A stretch of DNA of 64,000 nt from Acidobacteriota bacterium (GTDB lineage Bacteria > Acidobacteriota > Terriglobia > Acidiferrales > UBA7541). Below the pieces are notes generated by a model. The model saw only the letters and a program-made list of their open reading frames with translations, was not told the DNA's origin and did not search any database. Position numbers and translations under genes: made by a program. How positions within the stretch are numbered: position 1 is the stretch's first letter; the number at the start of each line of letters is the position of its first letter. This document shows positions 56,040 to 64,000 of this stretch, piece by piece. The stretch covers positions 1 through 64,000 of the forward strand of contig JABCZG010000024.1 of the NCBI GenBank assembly GCA_013289835.1. Direction: 5' to 3'.

Positions 56040-57894
56040 TACTAGCCTCCGCATGCATTTTATACCGAACTCTTCGCGCTGACTGCAACCAAATGTTGAG
56101 GCAGTAAGGCCGTAAGCTCGCACTGACTTGCGCGGCGTTCATCTTATCATGCGGCGCCTCTAGCGCAGAGCGCTCGATATAACGATTCAAATTCTTGCTC
56201 CACGGTATTTGTTTCAGTCGCTCCGTTCCGTTTCTCTTTACCTGCGCGGAAAGTGGATCCCCCTGCAGCGGCGTTTTCGGGCGCACGCGCACTCGCTCCG
56301 GAATCTGCCCCGCCATCGCTTCGCGCAGCAGCATCTTCTGAAAGAACCACGGGAACGGCGGAAGCGCCAGCAAATAGTTCACGATCCTCAAATCCAGAAA
56401 AGGGTAGCGCGTTTCCACCGGAAATTGCGTCACTCCCGGATCTTCGGTTTCAAACATATGCGTCCATTGTGGCAGGGTAAGAGAGGCGTGGGCTTTCGGC
56501 AAAATAGGATGCCTGCTCGGCGGCACAGGATGCTCGCTCAATTCACGCCAACGCGGCTCCAGATTCAAGCGCTTTGCAAAGTCCGCCTGCAGCCACAGCG
56601 GAAATCCCGCCATCTCTTCATCCTCACCGATCAGTTTCCGATATCGCGCACGAATCCCTCGCCACGGGAACGGCCGCACCCACAAATAATTTGCCATCTC
56701 CGAAGCCAGTCGCCGCCACTCGCCATTTCGCCGCATACTCTCGGCATACGGCCACATCTGAAAGTCCATCAAGTTATCCGCACCCTCGCCTGACAATACA
56801 ACCCGGCAATCCGGAGAAATACTTTGGCACGATTCATAAAATCCGGCCAACAAAGGACTATCAATGGGTTCGGGATAACTCATCTCGGGGTCGTCCCACC
56901 CGTCAAACAGCTGGACCCCATCCAGCTCCGTGAACTTCATCGGTATCCGCAGGAACTCCCCTACTTCTTGCGCATACTCCCGTTCCCGGTCCGCAATCAG
57001 CGAATCATAGACAGACGTAAATCCCCTAATATCAGTTGATTGCGTGCTCTTCGACGACACTTCCCGGGCCACTGCCGCCACCGATGATGAATCCAGCCCG
57101 CCACTCAAAAGAATTCCCACTCGCTCGGTGCGCAGCCGGTCCGTGACCGCTTCCCGCAGCAAAACCTGAAAATGATCGATGTAATCCTTCGAATTCGAAT
57201 AGCGGATCGGCCCCACCGTCGGCGGCACCCAGTACCGCCGGAGCCTCAATCCGCTGGCGGAAAAGCTCAGGCTATGCGCCGGCGGCAGCCGCTGAATGGC
57301 GCGATACGTCGTCGTGGCATTGTCATAGTTCAATCCAAACAGCAGAAAATCCCCAATCGCCGCGTCATTGAGCTCCGCGGGCACCTCCGGGTGCAGCCGC
57401 AGACAATTCAGCGTATTGCTGAAAAGAAAATGCTCTTTCTCCTGAACGTAATAGAAAGGCTTGATCCCAAAATGATCGCGCGCGCAAAAAAGATTTTTCG
57501 AACGGGCGTTCCAGATCGCGAATGAAAAATCGCCAAGCAAATGGTCCACGCACTCGCTTCCCCAAATCGCATACGCATGCAGGATCACTTCCGAGTCCGG
57601 GGCACCTGTCCGAACGTCGCGCCCGGCTTGCCGCAGCTCCGTCAATAATTCCTCCCGCCCATCAAGCCTTGCGTCCGCGGTAATCCATAACCGCCCATCC
57701 AGACTCGCCGGCTGCTGCTCCCCCTGCGACTCATACGTCGTCCGCAACATCGTGTGAGCAAACCCGATCGCGCCATCCGTCCAAACACCGCGCGCGTCAG
57801 GTCCGCGAAACGACAAAAAATCCGCAAGGCTCTCCAACAACCCCCGCTCCACAGGAGCATTGTCCCGGTGGTAAATGCCGACGATGCCGCTCAA
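56032..57894 (-). CDS. asparagine-synthetase-like macrocyclase (lasso C-type) with Ser in place of Cys1
   Basis: A 620-residue protein with an N-terminal class-II glutamine amidotransferase fold (about 2-205; MSGIVGIYHRDN, FRGPDARG, DFSFAIWN) and a C-terminal asparagine synthetase domain (about 240-560) with an intact PP-loop S264-GGLDS269 for ATP adenylation and an SGEGAD motif. The amidotransferase nucleophile that should follow Met1 is Ser2, not Cys, so glutamine-derived ammonia is unlikely. This fits a cyclase that joins a peptide amine to a side-chain carboxylate, as lasso C proteins do. It overlaps the precursor gene by eight bases and is followed by the kinase. Other options: an asparagine synthetase with an altered domain. 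Confidence 0.87.
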   Translation of the reverse strand: MSGIVGIYHRDNAPVERGLLESLADFLSFRGPDARGVWTDGAIGFAHTMLRTTYESQGEQQPASLDGRLWITADARLDGREELLTELRQAGRDVRTGAPDSEVILHAYAIWGSECVDHLLGDFSFAIWNARSKNLFCARDHFGIKPFYYVQEKEHFLFSNTLNCLRLHPEVPAELNDAAIGDFLLFGLNYDNATTTYRAIQRLPPAHSLSFSASGLRLRRYWVPPTVGPIRYSNSKDYIDHFQVLLREAVTDRLRTERVGILLSGGLDSSSVAAVAREVSSKSTQSTDIRGFTSVYDSLIADREREYAQEVGEFLRIPMKFTELDGVQLFDGWDDPEMSYPEPIDSPLLAGFYESCQSISPDCRVVLSGEGADNLMDFQMWPYAESMRRNGEWRRLASEMANYLWVRPFPWRGIRARYRKLIGEDEEMAGFPLWLQADFAKRLNLEPRWRELSEHPVPPSRHPILPKAHASLTLPQWTHMFETEDPGVTQFPVETRYPFLDLRIVNYLLALPPFPWFFQKMLLREAMAGQIPERVRVRPKTPLQGDPLSAQVKRNGTERLKQIPWSKNLNRYIERSALEAPHDKMNAAQVSASLRPYCLNIWLQSARRVRYKMHAEASNG

Positions 57895-58250
57895 TCAATT
57901 GGCCTTTCAACGAAACGGGCGGGTCCTTCGAACGATAAAATCTGGCATCGCACCCCAAAAGCATCCTCGTTTGGATGTTTCTGTCTCATGCCGCCGCGCA
58001 CGCGCTTCGAAGCGGTACACTCCGCGCTCATTCGAATCGCACGCTTCCTCTTGATCAGGCTGGAGCCTCATTGTACTGGCCCTCGTCTCTCGCGGCAACC
58101 GCGCGCTCCCATTCGAATCGCTTTCTTCCAGAACGCAGAAAACCGAAACAGTTACACCAAAAACAGCGCGCAGCCTGTGCCACTCTCCGCATTTCCCATC
58201 ACAGACTTTTATCTTGCAACTCCGAAACGGTCTAGGCACAGTACCGTGCA
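57895..58250 (-). other. divergent promoter region
   Basis: About 355 bases between the RiPP asparagine-synthetase-like gene (minus) and the exopolysaccharide operon (plus). It should contain both promoters. No RNA, repeat or small gene was recognised. Confidence 0.4.
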
Positions 58251-59546
58251 ATGATTCTGCGCCTCTCCAACCCGGCCCAACGCGGCACACTTGTCGGTGT
58301 CGCCTTCGTTCTCGCGCTGTCTCTCTCCTATTTCAGCATTCGAAATGCCCGCGCCGTGTATCTCTCCGACTTGGAAACTCCCGAAGGTTATGAACGCGCC
58401 ATCCAGCTCGAGCCCGGCGACGCACGCAACTGGTATCTACTTGGCCGCTATTGGCAGTACAACCTTAAGGATACCGACGCTCCGCGCGCTATCCGCGCTT
58501 ATCTTTCCTCCCTATCCTTCGATCCGCACTCCGCTGATACCTGGCTCGATCTTGGCACCGCGTACGAATCGGAGGGCAATCTTACCGCTGCGCGCGACGC
58601 CTTTCTCCACGCCAAAAAAACCTATCCGCTTTCCGCGGAAGTTTCTTGGCGCTTCGGCAACTTCTTGTTACGCCAGGGGGAGTTGGAGCCGGCCTTCGCG
58701 GAAATTCGACACGCTGTTGAAACCGATCCCAAACACGGCGGCGAAGCGTTTTCCCGCGCTCTTCGCGCCGAGCCTGATGTTAATCAAGTCCTGGATCGCG
58801 CTATCCCCCCGAATCGCGATGTCTACATGGACGTGATTTGGGATCAAATAGTCGACGGCCAAATCGATATCGCCCTCCAGGCGTGGGATCGGCTCGTCGC
58901 AATTCATCCCCGAGTGCCACTGCGGGATGTTTTTCTCTTCGTTGCTGCTTTGAGGAATAGTAGGCGAATTACGGATGCCCGGCGCGTCTGGGACCAGGCG
59001 GTGGTAATGGCCGGTATGGCTGATCTTCAGGGCCCTTCGGGATCGGTGTTGTGGGACGGCGGGTTCGAATCAGGAGTGACTGGCGGGGGATATTCCTGGC
59101 TCTTTCCGGAAAGCTTTCGAAATGTGCAAATCACCATTGATTCCCAGGAGAAGCACTCCGGAAATCATTCTTTGCGACTAATATTTGACGGTAAGTCCAT
59201 TGTTACATCAACGGACGTCTGCCACTACGTTCCAGTGTCGCCGTCAACTTCCTATCGTTTTTCGGCGTGGGTGAAGACTAGGGCGATCACTACGGATCAA
59301 GGCATCCGATTCCAATTGCACTCTCTCGGAGCGCGAGATGCTTCAGCGGCCGTAACACCAGAGCTTCATGGCAGCGCGCCTTGGACCTACATCGAAATGC
59401 CATGGACGTCGGGAAACGATGTGCAGGAAGTGCAGGTATGCCTGGTTCGCGCCCTTAGCGATCAGCTCGAAAACAAAATTATGGGAACGACTTGGGTGGA
59501 TGACGTCACACTAGTGCCGGCAGCGGCGGAGCACCCCAAGCCATGA
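58251..59546 (+). CDS. TPR-repeat and carbohydrate-binding-like protein of the exopolysaccharide operon
   Basis: A 431-residue protein. One N-terminal TM (about 13-31), then TPR units (about 45-170; NWYLLGRYWQYNL, TWLDLGTAYESEGNLTAARDAFLHA). The C-terminal part (about 275-425) is a beta-sandwich resembling a carbohydrate-binding module (LWDGGFESG, HSGNHSLRLIFDG, VDDVTLVPA). Its last four bases ATGA overlap the start of the Wzy-like gene. It probably acts in the periplasm as an assembly or polymer-binding factor. Confidence 0.8.
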   Translation: MILRLSNPAQRGTLVGVAFVLALSLSYFSIRNARAVYLSDLETPEGYERAIQLEPGDARNWYLLGRYWQYNLKDTDAPRAIRAYLSSLSFDPHSADTWLDLGTAYESEGNLTAARDAFLHAKKTYPLSAEVSWRFGNFLLRQGELEPAFAEIRHAVETDPKHGGEAFSRALRAEPDVNQVLDRAIPPNRDVYMDVIWDQIVDGQIDIALQAWDRLVAIHPRVPLRDVFLFVAALRNSRRITDARRVWDQAVVMAGMADLQGPSGSVLWDGGFESGVTGGGYSWLFPESFRNVQITIDSQEKHSGNHSLRLIFDGKSIVTSTDVCHYVPVSPSTSYRFSAWVKTRAITTDQGIRFQLHSLGARDASAAVTPELHGSAPWTYIEMPWTSGNDVQEVQVCLVRALSDQLENKIMGTTWVDDVTLVPAAAEHPKP

Positions 59547-60805
59547 AGTTCTTGCGAGCCGGCATCTGTGCTCTGATCGTATTTGGAGTGGCAGCCCATG
59601 GAGGGGTCGAAGATTGGGCGCGGGCTGTCCTGATAACGGGCGCGGGATTGCTCTTCCTGAGCTGGTCTTTGTGGCTCTATTTCAATCGCGACGAGCAGCC
59701 CGTCTTTTCTCCACTTCTGCCTCCGCTAGCGACCTTTTCGCTTCTCGTGTTTAGCCAGTGGCTCTTCCGTTCCACTGCCTCCCCTTACAACACCCGCATG
59801 GAGCTGCTTCTCCTCTTAGCAGACTTGATTGTCCTTTTTCTCGCGGTTCAAGCCTTCCGCACCTTGGAGGATTGGCGGGGTTTCGTATGGTTCGGGATGG
59901 GCTTCGGCTTCCTTGTCAGCATCTTCGGAATCCTTCAGCACTTGACCTTTAACGGCAAGCTTTACTGGATTCGAGAAATGCACTATGGCGGTGTTCCGTT
60001 TGGACCTTACGCCAATCGCAATCATTTCGCCGGATTTGCAGAGCTCATTCTGCCGCTTGCCCTTGTTCCCTTGGTCCTCGGCAGGGTCCGGCGAGAGCGT
60101 CTGCTGGTCGTCGGGTTATTCGCGGTTTTGCCTATTGCGGCCCTCTTTTTCTCCGCTTCCAGGGGAGGCATATTGAGTTTTGCCGTGGAGCTGGGGGTGC
60201 TCGCTTTGGTCATCGTTTGGCGCCGCACTATGGGAAAACATCTGCTCTCCGCGGCGGCCATCATGCTCGGCGCATTACTGATGGTTTCCTGGCTAGGCGT
60301 TGGACAAATCCTTCAGCGTTTTTCCTCCATGCAATCCCTCGAAATGACCGCGGGAAAGCGCGCCTCCATGCGCCGCGACACCTGGCGTATCTTTCGCGAC
60401 CACCCCTTGCTCGGAACGGGGCTCGGCACCATCCAAATTGTCTTTCCGCCCTACGAAACGCTCTACGACGGAAAAATCGTCAACCACACCCACAACGACT
60501 ATCTCGAAGCCCTCGCAGAAACGGGGCTCGCCGGGGGGCTCTGCTGCCCTTGGTTCCTCGCCGTCCTCTTCGCCGAGTCCCTAAAGCGCTTGCGCCAGTT
60601 CAACAATTCCTTCGCCGGAGCCCTGCAACTCTCCGGCTTCATTGCCTGCTGCGGCTTCCTCGCGCACAGCCTTGTGGATTTTAATCTGCATATCCCGGCG
60701 AACGCGATGCTCTTCTTTCTCATGGCCCAGCTGGCCACTGTGGACCTCCCTCAGGCTGCTCCTCCTTCGCCTCGCAGACGCCATCGCAATTCTCGAAATG
60801 ACTGA
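59543..60805 (+). CDS. O-antigen ligase / Wzy-type polysaccharide polymerase
   Basis: A 420-residue polytopic membrane protein with about 11-12 TM helices and the Wzy_C/WaaL pattern: a large periplasmic loop with GPYANRNHFAGFAELILPLAL, RRDTWRIFRDHPLLGTGLGTIQ, and HTHNDYLEALAETGLAGG. These motifs join polysaccharide units or ligate them to a lipid carrier. It overlaps the TPR gene by four bases and precedes the Wza-like gene by 51 bases, so it is part of the same operon. Confidence 0.9.
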   Translation: MKFLRAGICALIVFGVAAHGGVEDWARAVLITGAGLLFLSWSLWLYFNRDEQPVFSPLLPPLATFSLLVFSQWLFRSTASPYNTRMELLLLLADLIVLFLAVQAFRTLEDWRGFVWFGMGFGFLVSIFGILQHLTFNGKLYWIREMHYGGVPFGPYANRNHFAGFAELILPLALVPLVLGRVRRERLLVVGLFAVLPIAALFFSASRGGILSFAVELGVLALVIVWRRTMGKHLLSAAAIMLGALLMVSWLGVGQILQRFSSMQSLEMTAGKRASMRRDTWRIFRDHPLLGTGLGTIQIVFPPYETLYDGKIVNHTHNDYLEALAETGLAGGLCCPWFLAVLFAESLKRLRQFNNSFAGALQLSGFIACCGFLAHSLVDFNLHIPANAMLFFLMAQLATVDLPQAAPPSPRRRHRNSRND

Positions 60806-60856
60806 TAGACTTGGGCTTTATCGCTGTATAATCACACTTGGGGGTCATATATTCGT

Positions 60857-62074
60857 ATGCAGCCAGTTCGCCTGGGTGCGCTGCGGTGGTCTTTCGTCAC
60901 GGGGTTACTGTTAGGGATAATGGGTCTCTCGCCTTCCGCCCGCTCTCAGACCTCCCTTGAAACGCCGCAACAAACCAACGATCGCATCCGTGCGCTTTCC
61001 TCCACCGTGCACATGTCGCCCCATGACTACGTCATAGGCAACGGCGACGTGATCGTCATCGACGTGTTTGATGTAAAGGAACTCAGCCGTGAAGTACGCG
61101 TCAGTCAGACCGGTTCCATTGGCATCCCGCTGGTCCCTGTCCGCCTCCATGTCTCAGGTTTGACCGAAGTGCAGGCTGAACAAAAGATCGCCGAAGTCCT
61201 GGAATCCAACGGACTTGTAACTCATCCAGAGGTAAGCGTCAGCGTCAAAGAGAGAAAGAGTAAGCCCATCACAGTCGTCGGGGCAGTAGGTCGCGCCATG
61301 GTGTACCAGGCGGATCATCCCGTTACGCTTTTAGAACTCCTCGCTGAGGCGGGTGGGATCTCCAACGACGCGGGGGACACGGTCATCGTCGCCCGTCCGG
61401 CACCAGAGTCTTCGGCTTCTGTTGATCCCTCGGAAGCTCCGGCTATCGGTCCGGAAGATCTTGAAGCAGCTACCGTGTCAAAGGAATCGACCCAGATTGC
61501 CTCTGCCCCGGACAGTGTCTCCGGTATAGCTCCAACCGGTTCCCCCACATCCAAAATTGTGACCCCCGCGCCTTCTTCCAAGGCTTCGCCGAATGATGCT
61601 CCCATGCCCACTGATCCGTCTCCCCGGACCGACACGATTACCATCAACCTCAATCAACTTGTGGAATCCGGGGATGCGACCAACAACATCGTTCTACAGG
61701 CCGGAGATATCGTTACCGTCCCGCACGCCGGCATTGTCTACATTCTCGGAGCAGTCGCTAGGCCGGGTGGCTTCATCTTGGCAAATGATCGCTCCCAGAT
61801 GACCACGCTGAAGATCCTTGCACTCTCCGGCGGTTTGAACCCCACTGCTAAAAAGGATCATGCTTTCATTATCCGAAGGGACAATCAGGGACAGCAGCAC
61901 CAGGTCCCCGTCGATCTTAAGAAAGTGATGGACTTTACCACCGAAGATGTCCAGCTCCAGCCCAGTGACATCTTGTACGTGCCGAACAGCACTGCCAAGG
62001 CGGCCCTCAGGAAGGCTGCGGAACTCGGACTAATCATCGGTACTGGCGTGGCTCTTTATCGGATCGTGAATTAA
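60857..62074 (+). CDS. Wza-type polysaccharide export protein with SLBB domains
   Basis: A 405-residue exported protein (signal about 1-32). The poly-export domain (about 50-150; YVIGNGDVIVIDVFDVKELSREVRVSQTGSIGIP) is followed by a first SLBB (KPITVVGAVGRAMVYQ) and a second (VYILGAVARPGGFIL). Between them, about residues 175-265, is a Ser/Pro/Ala-rich insert absent from typical Wza. No Cys lipobox is visible. A C-terminal hydrophobic stretch follows. It should form the outer-membrane or periplasmic export channel. The BY-kinase gene starts eight bases later. Confidence 0.88.
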   Translation: MQPVRLGALRWSFVTGLLLGIMGLSPSARSQTSLETPQQTNDRIRALSSTVHMSPHDYVIGNGDVIVIDVFDVKELSREVRVSQTGSIGIPLVPVRLHVSGLTEVQAEQKIAEVLESNGLVTHPEVSVSVKERKSKPITVVGAVGRAMVYQADHPVTLLELLAEAGGISNDAGDTVIVARPAPESSASVDPSEAPAIGPEDLEAATVSKESTQIASAPDSVSGIAPTGSPTSKIVTPAPSSKASPNDAPMPTDPSPRTDTITINLNQLVESGDATNNIVLQAGDIVTVPHAGIVYILGAVARPGGFILANDRSQMTTLKILALSGGLNPTAKKDHAFIIRRDNQGQQHQVPVDLKKVMDFTTEDVQLQPSDILYVPNSTAKAALRKAAELGLIIGTGVALYRIVN

Positions 62075-62081
62075 CAGGAAA

Positions 62082-64000
62082 ATGGCCGAAGAAAACAAAC
62101 TCGTACCGCGTGAAAATGGTTCGAACGGCGTTGTCGAACTCGTCTCTCCCCACCCTCGTTTTCCTGCCTGGGAGTTGTCTCCTCGTGAGCCCCACCTCTA
62201 CGATTACCTGCTCATCCTTCGCAAACATCAGTGGCTGATTCTTTCTTTCCTCCTCGCCACGGTAACGATCGTGGCCATCGCCACCTTTCGCATGCAACCC
62301 GTCTACGTTGCTACCACCCGCATCGAAATGGACCGGGAGAACGCTAATATTCTTCCCTTCCAGGGCGTTGATTCCTACGACTACATGATGGACGTCGAGA
62401 ATTATATCGAGACACAATCCAAGATTCTTACGAGCGAAACCCTTGCACTGCAGACGATTCGCAATGCTGGCCTTGCCGCTCGGCCGGAATTCACCTCCTC
62501 CGAAGCATCTTCGGAAGCCATCGCCACCGGCAGTCTGGCGAACCAGAAGCGCCCCCCAGAACTTGCTGGTTTCTTGGGGAGTCTCAGCGTTAGGCGCGTT
62601 CCCAACAGCCGCCTCATGGACGTGAGTTTCGAGTCGACCGACCCGCAACTCGCCGCCAGAATCGTTAACACCCATATCGCCACCTATATCGAACAGAATT
62701 TCCGTAGCCGCTACGACGCGTCGACTCGCGCTACAGGGTGGCTTTCTGACCAGCTCGACGAGCTCAAGATTAAGGTTCAAAAAGCGGAAGAGGCCCGCAT
62801 CGCTTACGAACGGCAGAATCAGATTTGGACACTCGATGACAAGCAGAATATAACCACGCAGCGGCTCGCCGACATCAATAAGGAACTGACCGACGCGCAG
62901 AGCGAGCGCATGAAAAAGGAATCGCTCTTCGAGTTTGCCAAGTCCGGCAACCTCGATGCCGTTCCCCAAGTTCAAACTAACGGCGTGCTCATGGATTTAT
63001 TAAGAAAGCAAGCTGAGGCTTCGGCTCAGTACACCGATGCGCTGAGCCAGTATGGCCCTAATTTCCCCAGGGTGCAGCGTCTCCAGCTTCAACTCAAGCA
63101 ATTCGACGATTCCATCGAAAAAGAAAAAAAGAAAATAGTGGATATTCTGGAAAGTGACTATCGCGAAGCCCGTCAGCGCGAAATCATGCTTACGGGGGCC
63201 CTGGACGCGCAAAAGGCCGAGGCCAACCAGATGGCCGAAAAGTTTGTGGAATACAATATTCTCAAACGTGAGGCTGAGGCCACCAAGACTCTGTACGACG
63301 GCTTGATGACCAAGTTGAAGGAAACCGCCCTCTCTCAAGGCCTCCGGTCTTCCAATATTCGCGTTGTCGATCCTGCCATGATTCCGTCCACCCCCGCTCG
63401 TCCTGCGAAAACGCGTAACATTACGCTCGCCATGCTCGCCGGACTTGTCGGCGGCATTGGCTTGGCTCTGCTCCGGGAGTACTTGGACAATACCGTGAAG
63501 ACTCCGGACGATGTCGAAACGCTTGCTCGACTGCCTTCCCTCGCGGTAGTACCGCAGTTCGCTGGTTCGAACGGAACCGACAAGAAGCAGCACCTGATCA
63601 AGGGTATTGCGGCCAACGGCCACGATAAGCGCATCGAACTTGTGGCTCAGCATCTTCCCAAGTCGCAGATGTCAGAAGCTTTCCGCGCCTTGCGGACTTC
63701 CATTCTCCTTTCTCAGGCCGATCATCCTCCGCAGGTAATTTTGGTCACTAGCGCCTTGCCGCGCGAAGGCAAAACGACCGCCGCTGCGAATCTTGCCGTT
63801 ACTCTCGCGCAGCTCGGCGATCGTACCGTTCTCGTGGATGCTGACCTTCGAAAGCCCGGCGTGGGACGTCTGCTCAATCTTGGCAGCAGTAAGTATGCGG
63901 GCCTGAGTTCGTATCTTGCGGGCGTTTCGAGTCTGGATCTGGTTACCGTTCCACACCCCACGATTCCCAATCTCGCGGCGATTCCTCCCGGCCCGCTTCC
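62082..64000 (+). CDS. Wzz/BY-kinase polysaccharide co-polymerase (3' end beyond the window)
   Basis: A partial gene with at least 639 codons, running off the window. Wzz-type N-terminus: a TM at about 51-70 (WLILSFLLATVTIVAIATF), chain-length domain with a long coiled coil (about 220-430), and a second TM at about 450-468 after PARPAKTRNI. The cytoplasmic tyrosine-kinase domain then begins: Walker A SALPREGKTTAAANLA and Walker A' VLVDADLRKP. The C-terminal Tyr cluster is not in view. It controls polymer length and export. It begins eight bases after the Wza-like gene with AGGA before ATG. Confidence 0.9.
   Translation, partial: MAEENKLVPRENGSNGVVELVSPHPRFPAWELSPREPHLYDYLLILRKHQWLILSFLLATVTIVAIATFRMQPVYVATTRIEMDRENANILPFQGVDSYDYMMDVENYIETQSKILTSETLALQTIRNAGLAARPEFTSSEASSEAIATGSLANQKRPPELAGFLGSLSVRRVPNSRLMDVSFESTDPQLAARIVNTHIATYIEQNFRSRYDASTRATGWLSDQLDELKIKVQKAEEARIAYERQNQIWTLDDKQNITTQRLADINKELTDAQSERMKKESLFEFAKSGNLDAVPQVQTNGVLMDLLRKQAEASAQYTDALSQYGPNFPRVQRLQLQLKQFDDSIEKEKKKIVDILESDYREARQREIMLTGALDAQKAEANQMAEKFVEYNILKREAEATKTLYDGLMTKLKETALSQGLRSSNIRVVDPAMIPSTPARPAKTRNITLAMLAGLVGGIGLALLREYLDNTVKTPDDVETLARLPSLAVVPQFAGSNGTDKKQHLIKGIAANGHDKRIELVAQHLPKSQMSEAFRALRTSILLSQADHPPQVILVTSALPREGKTTAAANLAVTLAQLGDRTVLVDADLRKPGVGRLLNLGSSKYAGLSSYLAGVSSLDLVTVPHPTIPNLAAIPPGPL

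Overview
The window looks like a chromosome fragment of a GC-rich, Gram-negative soil bacterium, most likely an Acidobacteriota. This is inferred from gene content, not from a marker gene: a GWxTD-domain protein, SBBP-repeat and choice-of-anchor-D proteins, a DUF3494 protein, a carboxypeptidase-regulatory/beta-barrel protein, GAF-sigma54 regulators and a Wza/Wzy/BY-kinase exopolysaccharide locus.

Region 1 (1-8911) is accessory DNA. It ends at 8875-8911 in what reads as the 3' end of a tRNA (T-arm, acceptor 3' strand, CCA) without its 5' half, the usual scar of an island integrated into a tRNA gene. It carries a membrane protein, a secreted SH3/HNH protein, and a striking two-gene unit: a 1243-residue protein with an apparently extracytoplasmic beta-propeller-like sensor between two membrane helices, then a SIR2-like domain and a PtuA-type ATPase. 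Its stop codon overlaps the start of a PtuB-type HNH nuclease. A DUF2235 (Tle1-like) hydrolase follows. I read this as a candidate anti-phage defence system: a Septu-like core with an added SIR2 module and a surface-facing sensor. This is the best candidate for something undescribed.

Region 2 (8958-46058) is mostly housekeeping and regulation. It holds a penicillin-acylase-family Ntn hydrolase paired with aspartate kinase, a GT39-like membrane protein, a 41-residue membrane peptide, a MASE1 hybrid histidine kinase with a degenerate first receiver, a GAF-GAF-sigma54 activator, an OmpA-family protein, a PilZ protein, isoaspartyl peptidase, GreA, a YdjC deacetylase, a Tat-exported SelA-like PLP protein with an MFS transporter, an alcohol dehydrogenase, a redoxin, an M13 peptidase, a PCYCGC-type protein, an NHL/SMP-30-like propeller, EcsC, a GWxTD protein, a beta-barrel protein and a PDZ-histidine kinase/NtrC-like pair.

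Region 3 (46059-57894) holds surface proteins (DUF3494 ice-binding-like; a 1322-residue SBBP/choice-of-anchor-D protein) and a compact RiPP locus on the minus strand: an asparagine-synthetase-like protein whose N-terminal Cys is Ser, a 52-residue precursor with a canonical lasso-type leader, and an HPr-kinase-like protein. A nucleotidyltransferase of a type often found with such loci lies a few kb away. The lasso leader-binding and protease (B1/B2) genes are not in the window.

Region 4 (58251-64000) is an exopolysaccharide operon: a TPR protein, an O-antigen ligase/polymerase, a Wza-type export protein and the start of a Wzz/BY-kinase that runs off the end.
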